Shown here piece by piece: positions 46,753 to 58,457 of a stretch of DNA of 64,000 nucleotides (within the stretch, counting starts at the first letter, position 1; every line of letters starts with the position of its first letter). Below the pieces are notes generated by a model. That model was not told the DNA's origin. It worked only from the letters and a program-made list of their open reading frames with translations, and made no database searches. The DNA comes from Halocafeteria seosinensis (taxonomy: Eukaryota; Sar; Bigyra; Bicosoecida), in contig LVLI01000063.1 of assembly GCA_001687465.1 (NCBI GenBank), positions 39,931 through 103,930 on the forward strand, read 5' to 3'. The translations under genes were made by a program, and so were the position numbers.

Positions 46753-47270
46753 TCTTTACGACCGTTGTCACAATTCGGATTAACCCTAATTTGATAAAGG
46801 AGGCTGAGATAAAGGAAACGTCTAGTATCCTCTGATAATCAACAATATGATAATATTCCAGTTCCAGCCATTTCTCGAGCGCGCGCGCAAAGATTATCGA
46901 GTATTTTCCCCACAATGACTCCTCGATGCTGCGTCATCCAACGCGAACGAGATTCCCATCATCGGTAAACTATTTACATCCTCCTAAACACACCAATCTC
47001 AAGCAAAATTCATCTACAAGCAGCCTCCGAACAGCAGATGCATTGCTTCCAGACCTTGTGAAGGCGCTACTTCAACTTGCACAGGGTAATCCCGTTCCCT
47101 TGGGCTTCCCTGGTTTTGGAACCACAAAAAGCAATGCTTTTTATGGCCTTATTATGGGCCAAATAAGGAGTGTTGATACAGTTGATTGGTGAATATTTTA
47201 TAAAGGTGGTTCATAGAACATTTTGGGACACATATAATTGATACATTCTGGGTATTACTTACAGTAGAGA
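46753..47270. promoter_or_regulatory. Divergent promoter between POLN-like and NDUFS5-like genes
   Basis: 518 bases separate two head-to-head starts. CTACTTCAACTTGC (47068-47081) is one more copy of the recurrent AAGTTGAA motif. One plus-strand frame (46926-47192) runs through it but shows no domain. Confidence 0.4.
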
Positions 47271-47716
47271 ATGGCTTCTGGACACGGCTCTTTTGGAGGA
47301 GTTCACAGGTACGTCGTGTGGTGTTCATTTCTCTCCTATACATGTTCTAGACGACGTCTATCAGATATATACCGTTACCATCGCCTGGAATGTGTAATTC
47401 TTTCCCTTTGGCAGGTGTTACAAATTCTGGGTAGGATTCGCGGACTGCATGGTAAGACTGCATGGATCTTGGCTTGTTCACCGCAACATATTATAATGTA
47501 AGGATTTCCTGTGGAGTGCAGAGGGAAGCTCCTGCCTCAGATGTGTGCCATTTAGAACGAGAAGACTACTTAGAATGCCTTCATAATGCGAGGAAACGAA
47601 TGGCGACGTTATACGTATACGAAAACAAGGTGAAACAGATCGAGCAACAGAAGCAACACGCTGCCGCCAGAGCGAGTGGAGCTGATACCTCTGAACAGAG
47701 CACAGAAAAACATTGA
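47271..47716 (+). CDS. NDUFS5: Mitochondrial complex I subunit, NDUFS5-like
   Basis: Small accessory subunit of NADH:ubiquinone oxidoreductase, intermembrane-space side. Exons 47271-47308, 47415-47451 and 47522-47716. The splice product starts MASGHGSFGGVHRCYKFWVG, continues ADCM and REAPASDVCHLEREDYLECL, and ends with an alpha-helical Lys/Gln-rich tail. The four Cys of the twin CX9C-type fold are visible (RCYKFW, ADCM, DVCHLE, LECLHN). The MASG start and GRCYDFW-like start match plant homologues. About 90 residues. Confidence 0.88.
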
Positions 47717-48326
47717 CGAAGAAAACAAGTGTACTGCTTCTTATTTTTTTTGGATAGACGTATCTGCTACGTGATGTCCGTAGGAGTTAATATCTTGGAG
47801 ATCTCTGGGTTCGATATGGGAAGAAGTTAGGTGGTAACAAGAGTGTGAAATGAACATTTAGCTCCATATGTGCGTTTATTTAGCCTACAGTGTTGCTTCG
47901 GTATATGTTGCCAGCATGTCTTTAGACATGTCTCTCATTCGCAGCTTCTTTGGTACTGCTGCTTCTACATCCCAACAGAATCCGAGCTAGCACCGAGCCA
48001 TCATCATGATGGAACACACGAAACACCCAACATTTGTCATTCCCATTGAACAGAGATCAGCGAGGGAATTCATCGCTCAAGTTATTTAGTGTATATTATC
48101 TTCATAGTATCTTGAGTTGTACCGCATCGAAACTACGGGAAGGATGAATGGCGATCCTTTGAATATCCCTATCAAACTTATGTACCCTCCCTCTGCAAGT
48201 TGTTGCCAGCGAATGCTCGTTAAGTCACGAAAGCTCGGAATTTCTGGGTCGCTATATCCTCTGCGTCATTTTCGCGTTCTTAGGCAACTACAATGTACAA
48301 TGCTCTAAAGGATCCGATTCGATTCT
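47717..48326. other. Intergenic, convergent NDUFS5 / ATG3
   Basis: 3' flanks of two convergent genes. No gene or repeat seen. Confidence 0.5.
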
Positions 48327-49509
48327 TCAAGACCCCACTTCTAGGGTGTGGTCGTAGTCTATAGTGGGGATCACGCTTTGTATAAATTTCAGGAATAAGA
48401 ACAAGTACTGGTCAACACGGACTTCTTTAGGTTGGCCACCCTCATCGGAACTAATCATCATTGTCACAATCCGCTTCATGGTTTCAGCATGACGGCATGG
48501 ATGTATCGACACATGTGGCCCACCTCGAGGAAGATGCGGATGATTTTCGATTGTGACAGTCTTCTCAGCATAATCTTGCATGATGTCCTCCAGCATCTGT
48601 GCCGGTGATAGCGGCTTGTAGTTCTCATCGTAACCGTAAAGATACACTCTTGGAGTCCTATAGTAGTTGTCATACGTAATGCTGACGTCATACGAGCGCG
48701 TACGCACTATGTTTTCGCCAGATGCGGCTGCACCAGATCTGGTCTTTTGATGCTGATGAGTCTCCGGCTCCGTTCGGCTAATAAACGCACCTGTCGAGCT
48801 GGATACATCCTTACTTGACGCTTCAGCAAGTTCACCCTCTTCAAGATTGTACGCCATCATATCTTCGTATTCGTCCTCTTTCCCTTGGACCGCGGACACC
48901 TCATCTTGAATCGACTTCTGAGGTTGAGAAGTCTCCTCGGTAATATGCTGGGAGCGAATATGCGTAGAAAGGTCTGCAACTCCTTTGTCCTCATTGTTAA
49001 CTTCTTCTTTAGCTTCTGGTGAATTTGGTACCATCTCTTCGTACTCATTCGTTTCTTCTTCTTCCTTGTTAGTCTGGGTACCTCCTTCGTGGAAGGAGGC
49101 TTCGATCCATTCATTTTCTGCCCCTTGAGATTCTGCTACACCAGATCCAGTCCCGCTAGAATCAAGCTTGACCTCCTTTTCCTCACCAAGCTGTCCGAAT
49201 AAATCCCGAACCCTACGCAGCGAGGGCACTGCTCGCGTGATTAGGAACTGCTTGTCTTTTGGCAGATAACTCTTTTGGGCACTACTCTCCCCCGGCTCCC
49301 TGCAATCAGTACCTCAAACGTTGAAAGCCCAATCTATACTTACTTCCATAGCGGTAGTATAGCACATACCATTTCCACGTTGGGCATATGTAAACAAGTT
49401 GGTCTCCAGCTTCCACGAACTCCTGGGGCGTGAGCATTCCTCGCTCTTGGAATTGTGAGGTCTTCAAGGTGGGAGTGAGTGCCTCCCTAAACTTATGAAA
49501 GACCTCCAT
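48327..49509 (-). CDS. ATG3: ATG3, autophagy E2-like conjugating enzyme
   Basis: Transfers ATG8 to phosphatidylethanolamine. Exon 1 is 49509-49370 ([16 protein letters not shown] ... [10 protein letters not shown]), exon 2 49299-48327, reading [20 protein letters not shown]. Between residues about 95 and 200 is a long acidic linker, the flexible region of the family. The E2 core has [20 protein letters not shown] and [10 protein letters not shown], with the catalytic Cys in [12 protein letters not shown]. The C-terminus [18 protein letters not shown] matches ATG3. Start: an upstream TTG is ignored, ATG at 49509 chosen. An intact ATG3 means this organism retains ATG8 lipidation. Confidence 0.95.
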
Positions 49510-50316
49510 ATCCAATCAGCAAGACACTTCACACCCTGTATGTGTCCGTTACCCCCTAGAGTCTCTCAAAACTTCGTCGTCCCGAATTGACGTTTAAACA
49601 GCGGATCAGCCGATGAAGTTCAACAACACTCTATGTTCTCTATCTACTAACAGAGACAAGCAAGTCTGAATCTGCTTGTTCTAGCGGTATCGCTGGTACA
49701 ATTTACAGGTAATCATGTAAATGAAATGACAATACAACGGGTGTAAACTTCTGTATCATTTGTGAAAGTTTGTGCCGAACTAGCAACTTCAATGACTGAC
49801 CTTAGGGCTTGACTTCAATGAAGTTTGGTCTGACACGTCATCGGTGCCAATTCATGGTGTGTAGATCGACCTGACGGCAGTCATCGACTTGAACGTTCAC
49901 TGATAGCGACTTGAACGTTTACTGATAGCGCTTTTCGTAAAGGATGAACACGGGTAGATTGCAATCCCCGGGATCATCAGCCCTAGACAAATGTGAATGG
50001 AGTGTCGGTACTGCCCGCCACGGAGTGCGCGCATTGTACTGATACCATTTGGTGAGAAATAGTGTACACTCCCTTCTAGTATAAACATGAACGACGCCCT
50101 TTTTTTTTCAACGACCTCTCCACGAACTAGCCATTGTCAGGGAATCAAAGAGTGTACGTAGTTCTTCATAATCGGCTGGATCTACGTCTACTCTTCAAGA
50201 AGCAAGAACTGTAGAGCTAGTGCTTCTCGGGAACGTCATTACCAGAATACCCAAGAACCAAACCAAACAAAATTAACCCAACGTGTCTCCAAACTAGGTT
50301 TGTCTTGGCAAACCAG
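49510..50316. other. Intergenic, ATG3 promoter side, with small tandem repeat
   Basis: No gene. CAACTTCAATGA near 49785 and GACTTCAATGAAG near 49812 echo the recurrent motif. A 22-bp tandem pair (GACTTGAACGTTCACTGATAGC and GACTTGAACGTTTACTGATAGC) lies at about 49888-49931. Confidence 0.5.
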
Positions 50317-50895
50317 CTACTTCCCCGCTCCCCCACGACACTGAGGTGTTTCATGCATCTTTGCGCCTTTATGATATTGCTCTGTGCCGTATTGCAAGAC
50401 ACGCACCAACTTGTTAACAATACACACATTTCAAAGTCCAAGACAGATGGGGCAGACCCACTTACCGGGAGTCTTGGCAGAGATACTCAGCGCGTGCACC
50501 CCATTTTGCAATTCCTCAGTCAGGATGTCATTCACCATTCTATGGCGTTGAATGAGGCTCTGTCCTTCAAACGCAGGGGACACAATAAATACTTTAAAGT
50601 GACTCTCCGACCCTTTGGGGACATTATGTTTATAGCTCTCATTGACCACCTCCATTTGTTCGACCGGGCTCAATTTATCCTGGAGCTTTTTTTCAATTTG
50701 CGTCTGCATGGGACCAGGCTCTGTGCCTTCCATAGTCGTGAACAGGGTTTGAGGGGACTTAGGAAAAGTCTGTGCTTGTCGAAAAATAATCGGTCGAGGC
50801 CGAGAACTTTGTGTGACGAATGAACGAGGTAGTGACAAGGAGAGCAATGTTGTCGGACGGAGGCGTGCAGCTGTGTAAATCACTCGATGATGCAT
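50317..50895 (-). CDS. BOLA1: BOLA1, mitochondrial BolA-family iron-sulfur cofactor
   Basis: Partner of glutaredoxin 5 in mitochondrial Fe-S protein maturation. Exon 1 (50895-50466) begins MHHRVIYTAARLRPTTLLSL, an Arg/Ser/Leu-rich mitochondrial presequence of about 60 residues, and carries the BolA fold MEVVNESYKHNVPKGSESHF (with the conserved loop His) then FEGQSLIQRHRMVND and HALSISAKTP. Exon 2 (50381-50317) gives EQYHKGAKMHETPQCRGGAG and a stop, which matches the SPPC-GG-KK tail of animal BOLA1 in spacing. The frame of exon 1 also continues 10 codons into the intron without splicing. Confidence 0.93.
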
Positions 50896-51189
50896 GGCTC
50901 ATAAATTCTAACTATTGCTCACAGTCCTCTCCACTTGTGGAGCATGACATCAAGGTCTTGCTCGGGCATCGATAAACAATTCATGTATGCATACTGCAAC
51001 TACCCGCAGTGTAGTCTAAACTGTAGCGCGAGTTTCACTTTACGACGTAGCGTGATATCCTTTGGGCTTCTCGGCGAGCCGTAAGGATATACAGAGTTCA
51101 CCGACATAACAAGTGGAATGATACAACAAAAATTCCCCTTAAGGATTTTGTTTAACATTTTTTCTGAGGTGCAGTGATGAAGCAAGCGG

Positions 51190-54100
51190 TTACAGTGTTT
51201 CCAAGCGGAATTCTCCCCCCGAAATCAAGTTGGACACCTCTTCGAAGGCCTTATCGAGATCATCTAGTCCCTTCTTGGCTTCGACTAAGGTACCACCCTT
51301 GCTCGACTCAGCAATGCTCCGCAGCTGCTCTGCAGTATTGAGCCGACCCACAGCGACGATGACCAACATCACATTCTGCGCCGCTGTGTCATTCCCGAAT
51401 CTCTCGACTAGCTCTCTCACCTTGTGACTGCTCATATTGTCATCTCCATCCGTAAGGCAAACGATTACCTTGCTGCGGTTCTGAGAGTCTCTCACAGATT
51501 GGAAGGTGTCCATCGCTCGCCAGATAGCATCGTAACATGCGGTGAGACCACCAGCTCGAGTGAGCGAAGACATCTGCTTCCGAGTTGCTTCTGCGGTACT
51601 ACCACTCCCCTTTTCGGACATTCGGATTGCCTGGGTAACGGTTGTGGAAAACGTATATACAGATAGCCTGCGGAAAACACCGTTCATAGTTGAGTTTTAA
51701 ACAAGAAGAGTGACCACAACTGGTCCCATGGTATCCCATACGTACCGATCCGATGGTTTCACGTGATCGTCATACAGTTGCACCATATTATTCACAGCCC
51801 TCTGAATCAGGCTTCCCGCCATACTACCACTCCTGTCTAAAAGAAAAATAAAGTCTCTTGCCTTCCGTTCGCCGCCAGGAAGCGCATCCATTACCAATTT
51901 TGCCTGATTATGGTAACCGAGACATCGCAGAGCCACATTTAGGTCGGCAGAAATGTCTGTCAAAGTCAGCGCATCCACTGTTGGAAACGAGGTCAATGCG
52001 TGACTGTACACAAGAATCGCATCGCGAACTTGTCCTTTAGCCATCAGCAAATCTCCTTGACTAGCAAGAGCACGGCATTGTTGCGCGTAGAACTCTTCGG
52101 TCTCTTCATCAGCAGCCTCGCACTGCTGATACTCCTGCATTAGGGCTGCCATTTCCGACTCCGCGTCAGATATTGCTTGATTTGATCCCACTTTTGGTTT
52201 GGCTGCCCCTGTCTCTTCGCAAATCCGAACAACTTCAGCGTACAACGCTAACACTTTCACGGCATCGCAACGAACTTCCATCATCTCAACCAACGACGAT
52301 TCACACGATTTCATTGTTTGCAAACACTCGTGCGACAACTTAACGGCTTCACTAAGGTCATCAAGACTCTGGCTGATAGAAACAGGAGGATCGGCATCCG
52401 GGAAACTGCCCACGTCCTCAGCTGGTATGAACCGCTGAGGCCAATGAGTTTGGAGGGCGTATCGGGCTCGACTGGCAAATGCTTTAGCAAGATTTAGCTG
52501 GCGAGTAGCTAGCGTGCTTACCAAAGAATTCTTGTCAAATTTCCTTTCACTCCCTCCCGTAACACCCTGGGGCGTATACGAGTTTACTGATTGTGGGACT
52601 TCAGCTTTCTGTTCCTCCCCTTCACTTTGACTCCTCTCTACGAGATCCTCAGCATTACGAATGGCATCTTCGTAAGAGCTAATTGCTTGAGTGTATGCAC
52701 GACGGTATACATACACGGCGCCTAGATTAGTGTGGCATACACCCAAGCCTTTCTCATGTCCAAGACGGGCAAATAATGCCATAGCATCATTGAATGTTTT
52801 CTCAGCTTGCTGCGGATAATGCAGACTTAGCCGCGCTCGATAAACAACAAAGAAGTTCATCGTATAACGTACCTCCATATTGCCACTCAAAAAGGAAGCC
52901 TGACCTACTTGAACTGCCAAATACATCTGGCGGAAGACTTTGTCCAACGCTGCCAGCTCACGTGACAAATAGTCTGTATCGGCAACTTGGTCAATTGCTT
53001 GGAGCTCTTCTCCACTAAAATTGCGAGAGTTGATCCGGGTCACCAGCGCTAACAAAAGATTTATCGGTTTTTCAATACTTGAGGAGATACGTCGCGCATA
53101 CAGAAATATCACTATCAGAAGTACGACAAGGACAGCCACAATTATGGCAATCTGGACACCGATTGTAGCATTAATCCGGTTTCTTGCCTCTCGAAACGGT
53201 TCTCGAATATCTTCTTCAGGCATTGTCGTAGCGAGAGAATAATCTGCGCTACTCACATTATGGTATGCAATATACCAGTTTTCGCCTCCTTTCCTGTAGT
53301 TAGCGGTACCGCGTTCACCATCTTTCATGTTTTGGAGCACACTATTTTCAAAGTCGGCCTTTTCGGAGCTCTTAAACGACTCCAGATCGAATATACTCGT
53401 GCGTTCTGCATCAGTTCCTTGGATAAGTAGATCAGGGTGAGACACAGCGGGATGAGCAACTTGGTCTTTTGTTTCTTGAGCAATCATATATCCGTAGCCT
53501 CGATCCGAAAGCGGTTCCGTTACACGACTGACTACACCACTCATCGGCGGTTCGAATGCGCATACCCCTGTAATATCGTCAAGAGATGTACCTGTTGGAT
53601 CCAGATGGACTCCAGGGGGGTCGTTTTCTTTCACAGTGTTAGTGTAGTTATAAAATTTCCGCCCGGCTGAAATGCCAAGCACAGGTTCCTCTAAACCTTG
53701 GACAGTCCAAGAAAACGGCGCGGTAAAGAAAACGTTAGGCTGTGGCTCATCCTTTGCCCCGTCCCACCACGGACGACAGCGTGGATCGTATCCAACTCTT
53801 TCCTCGCCATTACAGGTTAGCTCAAATTCATCGATAAAACTATCGAGCGGTTGATAGGGAAATAAACGGACTAAGCCATCGTCTTCGAAATTTACGGCAA
53901 AAAATCCTCCTGAGTAACCAAGCACATCAAGGTGACAAACAGTAGTCGCTATCTGGAGTATCCCCATGCAGCATCTTACCTGGAACAATTGGGAATCCGC
54001 TTTGATACAAGCCCTTGTAAAACAGAGTCATCCCATCTGCAAGTTATTCTTGATGTGCGACGGAATGCTTTGAGATACGTCAAGGTAATGCAATGCCGCA

Positions 54101-54817
54101 ATCTTCTTACCTGACACATTGAGTTGTGATTGCGCATTAGCGTCCAATGCCGAAACATCCTCTATCCCCTCGCAACCTTCCCCACTTTCCAAAGGACCTG
54201 TGTTGCACAAATACCAGCCTGTGTGACCCAGTGATGCGCCACTTTCTAGCAAATTCTTGTCAAAATCGTCGGGGTGGTCATCCGTTAAAGTCGAGAACTT
54301 TTCCAAATGGCGTTCAATCGGGGCGGCCCCTCGAAGCAGGTCCTCCATGTAGGTACATGCATGCTGCATTGCACCAGTATATCAACAAAGCAAATTGCGA
54401 TCAAGTGAATTCTTAGGTCACGCGAGATACAACGCACCTCTAAGTTTCCCTTAGCATCAGCAAAGAAAGCATCAACCCATTCCGCTTTCTCGACGCTCAA
54501 GCGCTGGAGATTATCAGACTCAGCGCGAATCATAGCATCTTCTGCAGCGTACCAGCTCGGCTCAGTAACCACGATCACTCAATCCAAGCAGTCATGAAAA
54601 GCGCTTACCTGCCGTCTCAATCCACGTTGGGAACCCTGTGTCCGAGAATACACCATCCGAGCTCAAGTTCGGTGCGACTGTGAATTATGTACATGCTCTA
54701 TGACGTACCTGTTACCAGAAGAACAACGAGAAGTACCACAGTAAACACTACTCCCAAACCAAGAGATCCCACTGTGGACACTAGAAGTTTCCGTCGAAGT
54801 GGGAATCGAGCTTCCAT
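51190..54817 (-). CDS. Receptor A: TM-dCache-TM-HAMP-TPR-VWA protein
   Basis: Member of the tandem trio. About nine exons, including a 27-nt micro-exon (54635-54609, FPTWIETA) and a 63-nt in-frame stop-free intron at the SGNME/QAEKTF boundary. Starts MEARFPLRRKLLVSTVGS, a cytosolic basic start then a TM span. The extracellular part has GYDPRCRPWWDGAKDE and TAPFSW, dCache hallmarks. A second TM (IAIIVAVLVVLLIVIFLYAR) is followed by a HAMP-like linker (ISSSIEKPINLLLALV). Then come TPR-like helices (ALFARLGHEKGLGVCHTNLG). The C-terminal VWA has an intact metal site: LLDRSGSMAG and CLTDGDDNMS. Signal sensing outside coupled to a cytosolic VWA adhesion or protein-interaction module is inferred. 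About 1050 residues. Confidence 0.85.
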
Positions 54818-55304
54818 CTTCGTTTATTCGCCTGTCCAGGTCCTCGATGATTGGTGGTACTTGACACCAACACTCGTACGAGAATGAATCCAAAAAGCAG
54901 CAGATCAAAACAAGGGTTTTCTTCACTTTCGAGCCAACCAGGCTAAGTTTGTCCGTGTCAACTCTTGCTTTTACGAATTTACCTTGGTATGGTACAACCC
55001 GCATTCCGCGTGCGACGGAAGCTTCCCTCACGGGTTTTGTAGTTTTCTTACCGGGAAATGAATCCTTCGACTCTGCCTGGACCGAATGCAGAATTCCCAG
55101 AGGGCCCAGTATACGGATGACTCAAGTGGCAGCGCTCATTATCGTGTGGTATGCGGCTGGTGGATCACGTGATGTGGAAATTCATCTCGTTTTCCTAAAC
55201 AACCCGCTACTGTACAACCTACAATAATACCATTAACCGGAGCCCCAAGAATGTCCCGTCGATACAAGCAGCGTGACAAGTCTGCCGTTAACTCCTTGAT
55301 GCAG
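54818..55304. other. Spacer between receptors A and B
   Basis: Promoter of A and 3' flank of B. Short frames here are not supported. Confidence 0.5.
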
Positions 55305-58300
55305 TCATATCCCTTCCAAGTGGAGGGAAGTCCTTGGAAGTGTCGCATAAACTTTCCCAAAGGCTTTATCAATGTCACTTATGTCATCACATGCCTCGAC
55401 GAGTGTACCTTTGTCGTTGCTGCAGGCGATAGCTTGCAAATCTTTCTGGTTTGGTAATTGTTTCAGGGCGACAACAATTAACCGGATTTTACTGTTGTTA
55501 CGCAACCGAGCGATCAATTCTCGCGAGCTGTGGTGGCTGCCCTTGTCCTCAGAATTTACCACACATAGTATGATCTTGTCTTCCTCTTTTTCATTCGATC
55601 CTGGTTTGCACTGGACGCTATCTAATGCTTGCCATATCCCATCGTAGCAGGCACAACCACCAGTGTTCTGGAGGCTTGCCTCGCATAGGGCGTTCCGTTT
55701 GTTGCTAGCCTCGTCGGAACTACCCTTCATTCCTCGCGGAACCAAATAATGTATCGCACTACCGAACGTGAAGGCCGAAACTATGTCATCCTCGGTGATA
55801 TGAGAATCATAAAGTTCCAATATTTTTTCAAAAACTCTGTCTAACGCAGGATTTGGTTTCTTCCGCGCTGAGGCATCAATTGCGATGGTAAATTCCTTAC
55901 TAAAACATGACGATCGGTTGAGTTTGCTCAAAGTCAAGCGTGCCTGAGAAGAATAACCACAGTAGTGCATCACTGCAGCAAAATCGTGCGCTACTTCGCG
56001 CAGGTGTGAAGCCCGAACGTTCGGACACTTGGTCAATGCTTTATGAAATGCCTTTAGTGCCCCTCTCGAATTGTTCTTTGCCATTAGTATATTGCCCTTT
56101 GCAGCAAGAATTCTTAAGCGTTGCCCAAAATATGCTTCGGTATAGTCCTCCTCTAGTTGTGCGTCCTCAACAATCTCTGACAGGCGGGTAAACGCCTCCT
56201 TTGCTCTACCAAGGGACTCTTCGTAAGAGTAGTCTCCTAAAGTAAACCTGTGTTCCTCTTCACAGTAACGAGATACTTCAGCCAACAGACTTAGAATCCG
56301 AACGACATCACAACGGATTTCCATCGTCGAACAACCACTCCGTGAGGCATTGTCTAAAGCTTCAGATGTCAGATAGGAAGCCTCTTTCAAATCAGCAACC
56401 ACCTGCTCCAAGGAAATCGGTTCATCAGAATATCTTGAACTCCTCTTTTCATAATGCATTCCGAATCGCTCAGGCCAGTGTTTGCACAAAGCGAACTTTG
56501 CCTTCTCCGACATGGCCTTCGCAAGATTCAGTTGACGCTTCGCGAGGATATGTAATAAGTCGTGGTACTCCTCTGGCATGCCTTCTTCAATATCATCATG
56601 CCATATGGGGTTATGAAACTCGATTGACTGCTTGCTTTCTGCAGGGGCACCCTCTTCTTTGGCAGGGCACTCCTTGTTATTAAAATCTGCAAGAAGTTCC
56701 TGCGCATTTTTAACTGAACTGTTGTAGCACTCAATAGCTTTCCTGTATTGACCACTTGTGGTATATATAGCACCAAGATTAGTATTGCAAACTCCAACTC
56801 CTTTCGTATGCCCAAGGCGGGTATACATTTGTATCAGGTGCTGAAAATTCTTTATGCCTCCCGCCAAGTCACCGGAAAGAAACGCGGACTGCCCAGCTTT
56901 AACAGAAAGGTACATAAAACGAAGAACCTTGTCCAACGCCGCTAGTTCCTGAACGAGCAAGTGGGAGTCAGAGACTAAACCAACGAACTGAACTTCTTCT
57001 TCGTGTAACTCTCCTGAGTTGACTCGCCGCACGAGGTCCAAAAGTATGTCCATCGGCCATTTTACCATGTCACCGACCTTCTTCGCATATACGAAGAGCG
57101 TTCCGATAAGTGCTACCGTCACGACACCGATAATTGCAATCTGTACAAAGATACTCATGAAGATCCTATTATGCACCTTGTGGAAGGGCGCGCGAATATC
57201 ATCCTTTGGAACTACAACTGCTAGCGAGTAGTTGCCGGATGGGGCACCCTGATAGGAAATGAACCATGCCTCTCCGTTCCTTTCGAACTCCCCTGATCCT
57301 GTGTCACCATTTATCATACGTTTCAGAAACGTGTTTTTGAACCCTTCTGCGTCCTTGGAACGCACATTTCCAAATTCTAGACCTAGAACCGAGCGGTCCA
57401 ATGAAGTAGCCTGTTTGCGCGTTCTCGAATTCCAAAGTTGATCTGGGTGAAGAAGTGCTTTCCCATTGGACCGATCCATCAAATAGCCATATCCGTTATC
57501 TAGGATTGGTTCGGTAATGAGGTCGTTTAGAGTTCCCATCTCCGGTTCAAACGAAGTCACTCCAACCAGCGGAGTATCTGATGAGGGAAACCTTCGGATA
57601 CCAATACTGCCATCTTCACCAGTGTAGTTATACACCGGGCGAGCGGCACTAATACCAAGCACAGACGTATCCAAACCACTCGCAATCCATGAGTACGGGT
57701 CGGTAAATTGTACAGAAGCGTTCGCCGCTTCGGCAAGCGCCCACCACGGACGGCATCGAGGCTCAAATCCTCTCCGCTGGAACGAAGGGTCCTGGGTTAC
57801 ACAATCGATCTTCCAGTCCAGAAAATTCCTTAAATCTTGGAAAGGGAATTGTCTAACTAACCCATTATCTGCAAACGTTATTGCAAAATACGCATTCGGC
57901 AAAAACCGTACTTTCAGCGCTTTGAAGTATATTTCCAGTCCATCCGACAATTCCAAATTTTCCAGCGACGCCGGCGTGAGTTCAGACTCGTTTCTGGTGC
58001 CATTGCAGTCCAAATGGAGGTTACCATCCGCTCGGCATTGATACCATCCACTTGTATTGAAGGAAGCGTAGAACCCCATCTCGGTCTTCGTCCAGCCGGG
58101 GACGCTTTCTGGATTCTCTCGTAGTGTGCTGTACCGCGGCAAGACAGCATCGCGGTTCCGGAAGGGCACAGCGCCGCGTATGATGTCCTCAGCGTATACG
58201 GAAACACCATCCAGCTCCCCTTTGATGCGCTTCATGTATACATCCGTGTATTGGGCCTTTTCTCCCGCAAGACGCCTCAATTGATCAGTTTGAGCCGAGA

Positions 58301-58457
58301 TCATGAGGTTCTCCACCTCCTCTATCCAACGAGGCCAGCTCGTCAATACGAGCGCCGTGTATATGAGCACCCCACAGACCACTGCTGTGAGTGTAGCGCC
58401 CGTATTAGCTGCGAAAAGCTTACGCCCGAGCGAGTTCTTCTTGAAACACCTGGTCAT
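55305..58457 (-). CDS. Receptor B: intronless dCache-HAMP-TPR-VWA paralogue, eroded VWA site
   Basis: One uninterrupted 1050-codon frame, MTRCFKKNSLGRKLFAANTG to TLPRTSLHLEGI. Same domain order as A and C: N-terminal TM, dCache (RGFEPRCRPWWALAEAANAS, FTDPYSWIAS), a second TM (IAIIGVVTVALIGTLFVYAKK), HAMP-like linker, TPR-like repeats (KAIECYNSSVKNAQEL) and a VWA-like C-terminus. Unlike A and C the metal site is lost: IAIDASARKKPNP in place of DxSGS, and CVVNSEDKGS in place of TDG(D/E)DN. Absence of introns, which both flanking paralogues share at two equivalent sites, suggests a processed copy or intron loss. Protein is probably still membrane-inserted; its VWA cannot bind metal in the canonical way. 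Confidence 0.87.
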   Translation of the reverse strand: MTRCFKKNSLGRKLFAANTGATLTAVVCGVLIYTALVLTSWPRWIEEVENLMISAQTDQLRRLAGEKAQYTDVYMKRIKGELDGVSVYAEDIIRGAVPFRNRDAVLPRYSTLRENPESVPGWTKTEMGFYASFNTSGWYQCRADGNLHLDCNGTRNESELTPASLENLELSDGLEIYFKALKVRFLPNAYFAITFADNGLVRQFPFQDLRNFLDWKIDCVTQDPSFQRRGFEPRCRPWWALAEAANASVQFTDPYSWIASGLDTSVLGISAARPVYNYTGEDGSIGIRRFPSSDTPLVGVTSFEPEMGTLNDLITEPILDNGYGYLMDRSNGKALLHPDQLWNSRTRKQATSLDRSVLGLEFGNVRSKDAEGFKNTFLKRMINGDTGSGEFERNGEAWFISYQGAPSGNYSLAVVVPKDDIRAPFHKVHNRIFMSIFVQIAIIGVVTVALIGTLFVYAKKVGDMVKWPMDILLDLVRRVNSGELHEEEVQFVGLVSDSHLLVQELAALDKVLRFMYLSVKAGQSAFLSGDLAGGIKNFQHLIQMYTRLGHTKGVGVCNTNLGAIYTTSGQYRKAIECYNSSVKNAQELLADFNNKECPAKEEGAPAESKQSIEFHNPIWHDDIEEGMPEEYHDLLHILAKRQLNLAKAMSEKAKFALCKHWPERFGMHYEKRSSRYSDEPISLEQVVADLKEASYLTSEALDNASRSGCSTMEIRCDVVRILSLLAEVSRYCEEEHRFTLGDYSYEESLGRAKEAFTRLSEIVEDAQLEEDYTEAYFGQRLRILAAKGNILMAKNNSRGALKAFHKALTKCPNVRASHLREVAHDFAAVMHYCGYSSQARLTLSKLNRSSCFSKEFTIAIDASARKKPNPALDRVFEKILELYDSHITEDDIVSAFTFGSAIHYLVPRGMKGSSDEASNKRNALCEASLQNTGGCACYDGIWQALDSVQCKPGSNEKEEDKIILCVVNSEDKGSHHSSRELIARLRNNSKIRLIVVALKQLPNQKDLQAIACSNDKGTLVEACDDISDIDKAFGKVYATLPRTSLHLEGI

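Noticed and set aside
50896-51189. Possible extra exon of BOLA1 or receptor A
   Set aside because: No conserved residues or splice sites in frame.
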